A stretch of 62,668 nucleotides of DNA from Pseudogulbenkiania subflava DSM 22618 (GTDB taxonomy: Bacteria > Pseudomonadota > Gammaproteobacteria > Burkholderiales > Chromobacteriaceae). The stretch covers positions 55,175 to 117,842 of the forward strand of contig NZ_FXAG01000013.1 in the NCBI RefSeq assembly GCF_900177275.1. The letters run 5' to 3'. Numbering within the stretch: position 1 is the stretch's first letter; each line of letters begins with the position of its first letter. A model generated the notes under the pieces. That model ran no database searches and was not told where the DNA came from. It worked only from the letters and a program-made list of their open reading frames with translations. This document shows positions 26,161 through 33,534 of the stretch, one piece after another. Position numbers and translations under genes: made by a program.

Positions 26161-26792
26161 TGAACAGTAGCCGTTGTTGCAAGCCTGATGCCCAATGCGC
26201 CCATTATTGCGCCGGCTGAGCGGTCCACCCACTTCTTGTAGCGAAGATAAGTGCGACGGGACTGGGGGGCAGATAGGAGTGCAGCCACAATGGCATACCA
26301 ACCTGCTTCAATCAATACAACGGATATCAACACCGCTGCATTGAAATGCAGTGTTGGTGTGCTTGGCAGGAAAGCTGCAAAAACGCTGCCGTATACGATG
26401 GCAGTTTTGGGATTGCTAACTTGCGTGGCAAGCCCCTGCGCAAACTGTTTGTGCAAGTTTGATTGCTCGTTAACGGTTTCTGCGTCTACATCCTGCAGAG
26501 GTTCCTTGGCACTTCGCCAGATTTTGGAGGCTATGTAGAGCAAGTACATACCGCCGGAAATTTTGAAAGCAACGTATAGCCAAGGAACAGCAGTCAATGC
26601 AGCGCTTAGACCAAGGAGTGCGGCAGAGGCAAAAACAAAGGCACCAAGCCCCATTCCGCAAGCAGCCGCCAGGCCAGCTTTTCTGCCATGAGAGACAGCT
26701 GTGCGTGCGACCATCAAAAAGCTTGGGCCAGGGCTGGCGGCACCAATGGCTAACGCAATGACGATGCCTGACAAAGAAATTAGCTCGCTCAT
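26157..26792 (-). CDS. LysE/RhtB family amino acid exporter
   Basis: 211-residue inner-membrane exporter with six hydrophobic segments. The N-terminal LysE/RhtB signature is clear: IVIALAIGAASPGPSFLMVARTAVSHGRKAGLAAACGMGLGA. The later part has ATQVSNPKTAIVYGSVFAAFLP (the conserved N-P-K). It probably exports an amino acid such as threonine, homoserine or lysine; the exact one is unknown. Its ATG overlaps the panE-like stop (ATGA), and its own stop overlaps the next start, so all three genes are translationally coupled. Confidence 0.92.
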   Translation of the reverse strand: MSELISLSGIVIALAIGAASPGPSFLMVARTAVSHGRKAGLAAACGMGLGAFVFASAALLGLSAALTAVPWLYVAFKISGGMYLLYIASKIWRSAKEPLQDVDAETVNEQSNLHKQFAQGLATQVSNPKTAIVYGSVFAAFLPSTPTLHFNAAVLISVVLIEAGWYAIVAALLSAPQSRRTYLRYKKWVDRSAGAIMGALGIRLATTATVQ

Positions 26793-27742
26793 GATTCAGT
26801 CCTTTGTTGCAAGTTGATGAGGCGCCTGCGAATTTCATAAGCTTGCAAATGAGAATACGCAAGTTTCAACAAGGGAGCATCGACCCCATGCGTCTCTGCC
26901 CGGCAAACCATATCGCCAAGGATGTGATCCGCTTCCGTTGCCCCTCCCCGTTCGATGTCACGCAGCATGGACGCCGAGGTGCCTGACCCGCGTGCGGTGA
27001 GTTGATTCCGGTATGCCGTCAGTTGCTCGGCACTGGGGATGTGGCCATGCTGCGCGGCAACGGCAACACACTCATCGAGCAGACCGATGATGAATGCTTC
27101 GCCGGAATGCGTTTCCAATATGTCGCCAATCGAGCTGCGCATGGTGCACGTCGCCCCTGCCAGCGTCGATAGGAAAATAAACTTGTCCCACATATCCCCC
27201 TCGATATTCTCCGACAGGGAAAAATCGATGCCGGTCTGAGCCAATAACTCGGCCAGCGGACGAAGCAGCGGGGAAGCGGGCGTTTTCCGGCTGCCGATCA
27301 GCAAACGATGCAATTGGTTAAGATGCCGGATCTCCCCCGTTGGGGCCAAGGTGACGGAAAGATGAGCGAGCCCACCCAATACCCTTTCCTGCCCGAACTG
27401 AGCATCCAGACGTGACAGATGCGCAAAACCATTCAGCAAGGGCAGCACCACGCCCTCCGGGCTGAGGGCCGGGGCAATCGAATCCAGCGCTGCATCGAGG
27501 TCATAAGCCTTGCACGACAAAACGACAATGTCGAAATGGCCGCTCATCGGGCCGCCAACCGTCGTCACCACTTTGGGTGTGATATGAACGTCACCCAGCG
27601 GACTCACTACTCGCAGCCCATCTGCCGCCAGCTTGGCGGCACGCGCCGGCCGGACCAGAAAGGTGACATCCCCTCCTGCTTGGTGCATTCTTGCCCCGAA
27701 ATACCCGCCGATACCACCAGCTCCCAGCATCAGGATTCGCAT
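26789..27742 (-). CDS. 2-dehydropantoate 2-reductase family protein
   Basis: 317-residue NADPH-dependent ketopantoate reductase (PanE/ApbA) family. The Rossmann start MRILMLGAGGIGGYFGARMHQAG is followed by VTFLVRPARAAKLAADGLRV, VLSCKAYDLDAALDSIAP and the catalytic-lysine region NIEGDMWDKFIFLSTLAGATCTM. E-x-D/N-like residues occur near the end. Members outside panBC clusters often act on other 2-oxo acids, and being coupled to an amino acid exporter hints at that here, so I do not assign panE. AAGGAA precedes the ATG. Confidence 0.9.
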   Translation of the reverse strand: MRILMLGAGGIGGYFGARMHQAGGDVTFLVRPARAAKLAADGLRVVSPLGDVHITPKVVTTVGGPMSGHFDIVVLSCKAYDLDAALDSIAPALSPEGVVLPLLNGFAHLSRLDAQFGQERVLGGLAHLSVTLAPTGEIRHLNQLHRLLIGSRKTPASPLLRPLAELLAQTGIDFSLSENIEGDMWDKFIFLSTLAGATCTMRSSIGDILETHSGEAFIIGLLDECVAVAAQHGHIPSAEQLTAYRNQLTARGSGTSASMLRDIERGGATEADHILGDMVCRAETHGVDAPLLKLAYSHLQAYEIRRRLINLQQRTES

Positions 27743-28007
27743 GATGTATTCCTTATTTGCCTCGGACTACCGACAAGCCAACCGATAAAATGTCCGAAGA
27801 AACAGCATTCTTTACACGACAGGCGCCAACGACGTTGCAACGCCCTACGCTCGCCCGGCCACGTCACACAGAAAATCATTCATCATAATCACGACACATC
27901 GTCCAGCACCAGCGACGGCGGTGCGGATTGGCCACTTCTAGCTACCCCAGCTCGTCCCCCAAAGCCGCCCCAATCAACCGGCACAAGGCCACAAGGTTGA
28001 CGCCGCC
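27743..28007. other. intergenic region upstream of the DUF1484-like cassette
   Basis: 265 bases between the divergent panE-like gene and the cassette. A 32-codon reading frame from 27791 has no ribosome site and is not called. I see no other feature. Confidence 0.4.
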
Positions 28008-28274
28008 GTGAGCGTCGGCAACAATTCTGCTGCTGCAGTCAATCCTGCAACCGAGATTGGCGTCTCGAATCCAACGGCGGACAGCCGCCCTATGCGGCAT
28101 TTTTTACGTCCGTCACACACCATTGGTGCGTCTTCTCTATGGCGGGCCGTGGTGGGAGAGCCTTCGGGCTCGCCGGTTCCGTTGGTCCGGTACGCCAATC
28201 CTGCCATGCGCCTGCCACCCCCGGTTGGCGTCGGGAGGCAGGTCTATCTGACCAACGGAGGCCTCCATGCCTAA
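28008..28274 (+). CDS. possible leader protein of the DUF1484-like cassette
   Basis: 88-codon frame from a GTG: MSVGNNSAAAVNPATEIGVSN, then MRHFLRPSHTIGASSLWRAVVGEPSGSPVPLVRYANPAMRLPPPVG and ending VYLTNGGLHA. Its stop overlaps the next ATG by 8 bases. The style (G-x-P-S-G-x-P-V-P, many Pro/Arg) resembles Ash/Icd-type leader frames found before small phage-like or regulatory genes. A second, shorter frame (28057-28251) runs through the same DNA in another phase. It may be a translated leader and not a stable protein. The ribosome site is weak. Confidence 0.4.
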   Translation: MSVGNNSAAAVNPATEIGVSNPTADSRPMRHFLRPSHTIGASSLWRAVVGEPSGSPVPLVRYANPAMRLPPPVGVGRQVYLTNGGLHA

Positions 28275-28398
28275 ATCCCTCTCCCGCGCCCTGTTGCGCC
28301 TGTTTCCTGACCCTGTTTTCCCGTTAACCACGTTGTCCGAAGCCCGGTTTCTAAAACGCTTACCGGCTGATGGTTTTGCCAGGGAGGTTGCCGCATGA
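28267..28398 (+). CDS. 43-residue small protein coupled to DUF1484-like gene
   Basis: A short gene starting MPKSLSRALLRLFPDPVFPL and ending DGFAREVAA. A strong GGAGG lies seven bases before the ATG. Its TGA overlaps the next gene's ATG (ATGA), which argues that both are translated together. The protein is basic with an amphipathic start. I know no family for it. Confidence 0.6.
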   Translation: MPKSLSRALLRLFPDPVFPLTTLSEARFLKRLPADGFAREVAA

Positions 28399-28739
28399 GT
28401 GCGACCATCCCACCCCTCGCCTTGAACGACGGCACGCTGGCTGTTGCCCAGTTGCAAGACACGCTGCGGCAACTGCGACAGTTGTGCAGTACCCATCCGG
28501 AACTGAGCGCGGTCGAGGCGCTGCTGGCCCGGCTGGAAACCAATGGCCACGACATCGACACCATCCTCTGCGCAGGACTGCAGGAATTGCATGCTGTCCA
28601 CGATGGCCTGAGCACCGCGCTGATGTTGCTCGACCACGCCGGCGAAACCGCCCTGTCCGGCAACGGCTTGTACAGCTTGCTGCAACCGCTGAACCAACGC
28701 TTCCAGCAGGCGTTGATGCGGGTGAATGATTTGATTTGA
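28395..28739 (+). CDS. DUF1484-like helical protein
   Basis: 114-residue, largely helical, mildly acidic protein: LQDTLRQLRQLCSTHPELSAVEALLARLETNGHDIDTILCAGLQELHAVHDGL, then LYSLLQPLNQRFQQALMRVNDLI. The pattern and size fit the DUF1484 family reported from Ralstonia and Chromobacterium accessory regions, but the assignment is from memory of the pattern. AGGGAGG precedes the ATG, and the start overlaps the stop of the 43-residue gene. Function unknown; comparable small proteins often sit in prophage-derived loci. Confidence 0.6.
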   Translation: MSATIPPLALNDGTLAVAQLQDTLRQLRQLCSTHPELSAVEALLARLETNGHDIDTILCAGLQELHAVHDGLSTALMLLDHAGETALSGNGLYSLLQPLNQRFQQALMRVNDLI

Positions 28740-29175
28740 GTGTGGTGTACTCGGATGTGACCGACTGCGAGGAGTGAATGAGAACCCTGACCGTGGCGCC
28801 AGAGCAGAGTGGGTTTTGGTTTACGGCAGAGACATAAGAAGGTTGGCCGAAGACGGTTAAACGATACCTTCGGTCAACCTTTTGCATGCACGGCAGATTG
28901 CCCGCCGTTTCACAAAGCAAGGCGGGGTGGAACGGCCTTCAAAACGTTAACGCTCACGAGTGTTAGTGTTGGGCTTCGACAGGCTCAGCCCGACCTACGT
29001 GCTGCCGACACACGGGGTGGCAAGGCGTCGTTGCCGCCACGCCTCTCGCACCGGTCCACCATGAGCTACGGCAAGACCAAATCAAAGGCAAGAAGAGGCA
29101 CGGCTGGCATACAGGCGGCCAGGCCTCGCCATAACTCTCTGGATGGCGTAAGTTAGCACCGGGCTTACCCTCCCT
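28740..29175. other. intergenic region with DUS-like site and short hairpin
   Basis: 436 bases. It holds a DUS-like 14-mer (28839-28852) and a GGGCT...AGCCC hairpin in the widespread GGGCTTCGACAGGCTCAGCC context near 28970-28992. A 115-codon frame across it looks non-coding. Confidence 0.5.
28839..28852 (+). repeat. DUS-like 14-mer, site 2
   Basis: AAGGTTGGCCGAAG, in intergenic DNA 100 bases after the DUF1484-like gene. Confidence 0.6.
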
Positions 29176-29856
29176 GTGCCGACTCTTCCACCGGAATTCA
29201 TTCTCGTGAAAATCCCTATCGAGGCGGCCCTCACGCTACTGCATGAGGCCGCATTCGGGACGCTGGCGACCAACTCGTCCCAATTGCCGGGCTATCCTTA
29301 CGCCACTGTCGTTCCCTACATGCTGGATGAGAGCCACTGCCCGGTGCTCTGCATCAGCGCCTTGGCCGAACACACCAAAAACCTGCTGGCCGACCCGCGT
29401 GTGAGCCTGTCGGTGGTGCAGCCCGGGGCCACGGATGTACAGGCCACGGCCCGCCTCACGTGGGTGGCCGATGCGGAAAAATGCGAGGCAACACCCGCCT
29501 TCCTGGTCAGGTATTTCCGCTATGAGCCCGGCACGGAACCGCTTCTCGACCTTGACTTCATGTTCTTCAGACTCAATCCCAAGCGCATCCGCTTCATCGG
29601 CGGGGTCGGCCGCATGGGCTGGCTGGAGGAGCCGGAGTGGAAGGCCTTGACTCGACTACCCGCTGCCGACGAGGCTCTGCTCGTGGATGAAGTATCGGCC
29701 GTGCTTCAAGGCAACGCCCGCGTGCTGGGCATCGACCCCTATGGCATCGACTACGAACTCGATGGGCAGCGGCAACGGCAAGCGCTACCGGGAGAGACGT
29801 TGAGCCTTGAAACCGTCAAAGAAGCGGCACGCATCCTGGCGGCCCAACTCGAATAA
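29176..29856 (+). CDS. HugZ-family pyridoxamine 5'-phosphate oxidase-like protein
   Basis: 226-residue split-barrel protein of the PNPOx-like/HugZ group. The N-terminal flavin/haem-binding barrel reads AALTLLHEAAFGTLATNSSQLPGYPYATVVPYML, then LCISALAEHTKNLLADPRVSLSVVQPG. The C-terminal region (FMFFRLNPKRIRFIGGVGRMGWLEEPEW; VDEVSAVLQG-NARVLGIDPYGIDYE) matches the DUF2470-type domain of HugZ/haem oxygenase relatives. Some members degrade haem for iron; others bind FMN or haem only. The start is uncertain: GTG at 29176 or GTG at 29206. It is just left of the AT-rich island. Confidence 0.82.
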   Translation: MPTLPPEFILVKIPIEAALTLLHEAAFGTLATNSSQLPGYPYATVVPYMLDESHCPVLCISALAEHTKNLLADPRVSLSVVQPGATDVQATARLTWVADAEKCEATPAFLVRYFRYEPGTEPLLDLDFMFFRLNPKRIRFIGGVGRMGWLEEPEWKALTRLPAADEALLVDEVSAVLQGNARVLGIDPYGIDYELDGQRQRQALPGETLSLETVKEAARILAAQLE

Positions 29857-30084
29857 GGCGGAGAAAGCGGCTTTGCCAGGGAACCCTTCTGAAGCTGCTA
29901 GTGTTGCCTGCAAGGCCTTATTATTGCTGGGTTCACGTGTAGAGTAGTGGGCAAAAGGGAAGGCTTGAATTCGGCCAAAGCAGTCACCCACACCTGCAAC
30001 AGAGGAAGACCGCTTACGGCTGATTGCCGTCATTTCAGCTCGAGTCGCCCATTGGCCGCTCACTTCGAAGTAGTAGCCGTTCGC

Positions 30085-31845
30085 CTAATTTAAACGGGTT
30101 AGCTCTTTTAGCCGTGCAAGTGAGACCAAGAAGTCGATTCGGTCGCGTTTGCCAGCGTTGTAGATGTAGCGTTTGTCACCGACCAAGTACACTCCATCGC
30201 GTGCACGAGAGATGGCCACGTTCATGCGTCTAGCGTCAGCGTAGAACGTAGCCGGCCCCCAGGTACGAACGAAGGAGAAGAACACGACATCAGCTTGCCT
30301 GCCTTGGAAAGCGTCCACAGTGTCCACTTCAATGCCGATCTTTGCCTTGTCGAAGTTCTCAGCTTCGATCTTGTCGCGCAGCAGCCGGCACTGCGCCCTG
30401 TATGGGGTGATGACGGCCACAGAGAGCTTGCGGGTAGGCTTGCCAATGCTCTTTTGCTCAGAGCGCATCAGAGCCATCTTGTGCAAGCAGTCGAGGATGA
30501 TGTCGCACTCGATCGGGTTCTCAAGCACCCCACCCAAGTCCTGCGGGAATCGGACACCCTTGGGGCTGTATGTGTACCAGCCAAACTGGTCAAAATTGTG
30601 GTCAGCCTTCGCTCGGTGGTGCTGCAGTTTGCCTTCGTAGAAGTGTTTCGAGATGAACTCGCCAATGTTGGGCAGCATCCGGTACTGTTTCTCCAAGGTA
30701 CCTTTCCGATCCTCTGGCAGGTTTTTAAAGATGCGGTCGATCACGCCATTGCGGATCAGCTTTTCCTTGTGCTTGGTGATGGTCTTGAGCGCGGTGCTCT
30801 CTTCTTCGCAAAATGTAGGCGGCAGCTGATTGTGGTCGCCAACCAGTATGCACTTGTTGCCAACGCTCATGGCCATGAGCCATTCGGGCATGGTGGCCTT
30901 AGAGCATTCATCAACGATGACCAGGTCGAACATCTCGCTGTCATCATCGATCAAGTGGTCGATCTGGTTGCAGGTCACACCGATGATCTGCCTCTTGTCA
31001 GCGGCATTGATGTACTGCCAGCGCGGGATCTTTTGGACGCCATCCTCAACCTTGCCCTGCTCCAGGCTCAGGTACAGCACATCGGTCAGCGCGGGTGCGT
31101 AGCTGCGCGCCTGGTTCCAGGTGCGGATGATCTGAGTCTTCGCATCCGTCTCCTTCGTCAGCTCACTCTCGAACTCGGTGATGGTGTAGCTCGGGTAGCG
31201 CATGATCTGCGAGCGCAGGCGGGAGCCACAGATTTTCGATAGCCGGTCCAGCGCGTTATCGACCGCCACGTGCGTCTCCGAAGTGATCAGAACGCGAGCG
31301 TTGGGCTTTGCCGCAAGCGTTTGCAGCACGATCTCGACGATGGCAGTGGTCTTGCCGGTGCCCGGCGGGCCTTGCAAAAAGAACAGGTCGTTGCAGGTCA
31401 GAGCTCTCTTGATGAGTTCGTAGGCGAGGTCACCATCTTCATAGCCGTCTTGTATGGGGGCACCGGCCTGGAAGCCCATGTTCAGGTCCGATATGTACTC
31501 TGAAGCTTGGGCGACCATTTTCTTGACCTCCTTTTGAGCTTCAGCTGAGATTTTGGGCCTGCGATTGTCTTTGTCGTTTTCCTTGGCGATCTCGGCCTTG
31601 AGGCGAATGTCATCACCGCCCTTTTGAGCCTGTTTGCTGTAGTAGTGCAACAATAGCTTGTTGTGCGAGATGTTCACGTTCAAGCCCATTCTGAATTTCA
31701 GAAGATACTTAATCTGGCGCTTGTATTTGGTCTGGGTGCCTAGGTCGTCCGTAATATCAAGCAGAGCGGTCAGATACTCGATCCAATCGTCAATGTGCTC
31801 GATGAAATCAAGGGTTTGAGGTGTTGCTTCTGTATTAATGGTCAT
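30085..31845 (-). CDS. SF1 (Upf1/DNA2-like) helicase of the four-gene cassette
   Basis: 586-residue superfamily 1 helicase. About 150 N-terminal residues of unknown fold precede the motor. Motif I is GPPGTGKTT (159-167), Ia SETHVAVDNALDRL, II VIVDECSK (D312-E313), III VGDHNQLPP, IV-like LEKQYRMLPNIGEFIS, V TVDAFQGRQADVVFFSFVR and VI NVAISRARDGVYLVGD. This is the Upf1-like (SF1B) order. No nuclease domain is visible inside. It is the last gene of a tightly packed operon, its ATG lying within the end of the 147-residue gene (11-base overlap). AT-richer than the flanking genome. Probably works on foreign or stalled nucleic acid together with the three upstream proteins. Confidence 0.9.
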   Translation of the reverse strand: MTINTEATPQTLDFIEHIDDWIEYLTALLDITDDLGTQTKYKRQIKYLLKFRMGLNVNISHNKLLLHYYSKQAQKGGDDIRLKAEIAKENDKDNRRPKISAEAQKEVKKMVAQASEYISDLNMGFQAGAPIQDGYEDGDLAYELIKRALTCNDLFFLQGPPGTGKTTAIVEIVLQTLAAKPNARVLITSETHVAVDNALDRLSKICGSRLRSQIMRYPSYTITEFESELTKETDAKTQIIRTWNQARSYAPALTDVLYLSLEQGKVEDGVQKIPRWQYINAADKRQIIGVTCNQIDHLIDDDSEMFDLVIVDECSKATMPEWLMAMSVGNKCILVGDHNQLPPTFCEEESTALKTITKHKEKLIRNGVIDRIFKNLPEDRKGTLEKQYRMLPNIGEFISKHFYEGKLQHHRAKADHNFDQFGWYTYSPKGVRFPQDLGGVLENPIECDIILDCLHKMALMRSEQKSIGKPTRKLSVAVITPYRAQCRLLRDKIEAENFDKAKIGIEVDTVDAFQGRQADVVFFSFVRTWGPATFYADARRMNVAISRARDGVYLVGDKRYIYNAGKRDRIDFLVSLARLKELTRLN

Positions 31846-32278
31846 TGAACTTTTCTTTTGTTTTTGTGAAGAGCAAAACATCAATTCCAGCAGCATTCTT
31901 CAGGCCAAGGCCCAAAGCGACCTTGCGCTTTACAGGTGGAGTCAGCTCGTCCTCTGAGAAAGGCAGATCAAACTTCATCCCCACAATTTGCTCAATGAGG
32001 CGGATGTCTTCACTGACGGTGAGCACTCCGAGATTGGCTGATGCCATGCCAGAAGAGAACAGAAGGTCAAGAGCCAACAATAGCCGGTTCTTTGAGAACT
32101 GAGGCAATGCCATCAGCAGCTTATCCCGCGTGTTATAGCCCCAAGCAACTGCGTAATAGATGGCAAGCACGGCATCTTTGAGGTTCTTGTTACGCCAGTG
32201 GAAAGTGAGTTCAGTTGAAACCATTGGTGCCTTACGAATGATCCAAGTTACTAATTTTTTGTTTGTCTGATGCGTCAA
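31835..32278 (-). CDS. 147-residue unknown protein of the four-gene cassette
   Basis: Small basic protein (MTHQTNKKLVTWIIRKAPMV...) that I do not recognise. The middle part, KNLKDAVLAIYYAVAWGYNTRDKLLMALPQFSKNRLLLALDLLFSSGMASANLGVLTVSED, looks like a helical or winged-helix-type fold, possibly a DNA- or protein-binding adaptor. Its ATG overlaps the stop of the coiled-coil gene (ATGA) and its own stop lies past the helicase start, so it is coupled on both sides. This points to a fixed ratio among the products. Function is inferred only from context. Confidence 0.8.
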   Translation of the reverse strand: MTHQTNKKLVTWIIRKAPMVSTELTFHWRNKNLKDAVLAIYYAVAWGYNTRDKLLMALPQFSKNRLLLALDLLFSSGMASANLGVLTVSEDIRLIEQIVGMKFDLPFSEDELTPPVKRKVALGLGLKNAAGIDVLLFTKTKEKFNDH

Positions 32279-33528
32279 GAGAAGCCTTCAGTAGCACTCT
32301 TGGATTGTCCGTCCTTATTCTTCTTTTCCCAATGCAAACGTCGCTGCTCTGCAGTTGATACACCAATGGCGCGCATCGGATTAAACGTATCGTCCACCTC
32401 GAAAATCTTCATGATGTTGAGGATGCTTTGATCGGGCGAAATTTTGTCCAAATGGGACAGCAGGCCGTTGACCTCTTTGGGGCGTTCGAAAATAACAGTA
32501 CGAGCTAGGCTGATTACGGAGTATTCAGTCTTCGCTGAGTTGAAACGAGCTTGCGCAGCTGTCTTCATTGTCTTGAGACTGGTGAAATCGCTGTAATCGT
32601 CTGTGTCGCGGCATCGTTGGATGCGATCCAGGATGTCGCTGCGCTCATCGCGAGCCAGCTGTAATTTAAGCTTGGCCGTCTCGAACTCTTCTTTGGTATT
32701 GCGATGCAGCTCCTTGAGATCTTGGGTGCGGATCAGCCCACTAATGGCGTCAATCCAAGAGTTGGCAATGTCGCTCTTGGTTGGCTGTCTGCAGTAGTAA
32801 TCCTCAAGCCTGGCGCGAATCACCTTGAGCTTTTCAGTGCAATGCTGGTACCGCTTGCTCAACTCCGCCTTGACCCCATCGTGTTCCTTTAGGAACATCT
32901 CATAGCCGTTCTTGTATTCATCGCGCTGGTTTTCAAGGCCGCGTATCTGGCCACGAAGATGCAACTTGTGGCTTCTGATGCGTTGGATGTCCTCTTTAAA
33001 CTGCCTCGCGTCGGTGTTGCGGTTTCTGCTGAGCTGTTCGATTGTTGAATCGATCAGCTCGCTGCTGATGCGAACAGGCTTTTCTTTGACGGTCAGGTGC
33101 CATGCATGGCGCTCTTCCCTCTGCGTGAGTCGATTGATTTCGGCTTCATAGGCGTTGAGCAGGTCTCGTGAAGCGTAGAGTGTTCGTAGCTTTTCGCTGA
33201 GGAGGTCGATCTTCTTTTTCTCGAGGTCGATTCTCATCCAAGAGTTGAATGCCACAAACATGAAGTCCTGGAACTGAGCCAAGTCCGGAAGGTATTCATT
33301 AGCCGAGGTGACCGTGGTGTTCAGGATGGCAACGAACTCATCGAGTTCCTTGTTGCGCTTTACCTGGTGAGCATTGGCCAAGTCCCTGTATTCCTCGGCC
33401 TGACGAGTCAGGCGGGCCTTAACCTGTGCTTCCTTTTGCTGATACTCGGCAATCGCGCTATCGGTTTTGCTGCGCTCTTTCTCTAGGGATGAGCTGCAAA
33501 AGAGGTGCGTAAGAAACTTTAACAGCAT
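32275..33528 (-). CDS. long coiled-coil protein of the four-gene cassette
   Basis: 417-residue, highly charged, almost wholly helical protein. Heptad-type stretches cover most of residues 15-330 (KERSKTDSAIAEYQQKEAQVKARL; IDLLSEKLRTLYASRDLLNAYEAEINRL; DERSDILDRIQRCRD). The N-terminus MLLKFLTHLFCSSSLEK is short and hydrophobic and may touch the membrane. No ATPase motifs are seen, so it is not an SMC or Rad50 protein. It starts six bases after the stop of the large membrane/nuclease-like gene and overlaps the next gene. A structural linker or sensor between the membrane protein and the helicase is a reasonable guess. Confidence 0.82.
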   Translation of the reverse strand: MLLKFLTHLFCSSSLEKERSKTDSAIAEYQQKEAQVKARLTRQAEEYRDLANAHQVKRNKELDEFVAILNTTVTSANEYLPDLAQFQDFMFVAFNSWMRIDLEKKKIDLLSEKLRTLYASRDLLNAYEAEINRLTQREERHAWHLTVKEKPVRISSELIDSTIEQLSRNRNTDARQFKEDIQRIRSHKLHLRGQIRGLENQRDEYKNGYEMFLKEHDGVKAELSKRYQHCTEKLKVIRARLEDYYCRQPTKSDIANSWIDAISGLIRTQDLKELHRNTKEEFETAKLKLQLARDERSDILDRIQRCRDTDDYSDFTSLKTMKTAAQARFNSAKTEYSVISLARTVIFERPKEVNGLLSHLDKISPDQSILNIMKIFEVDDTFNPMRAIGVSTAEQRRLHWEKKNKDGQSKSATEGFS

Positions 33529-33534
33529 GCATTC

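Noticed and set aside
28809-29156. A 115-codon plus-strand frame after the DUF1484-like gene
   Set aside because: It crosses a DUS-like site and a common hairpin repeat, with no ribosome site or recognisable domain.
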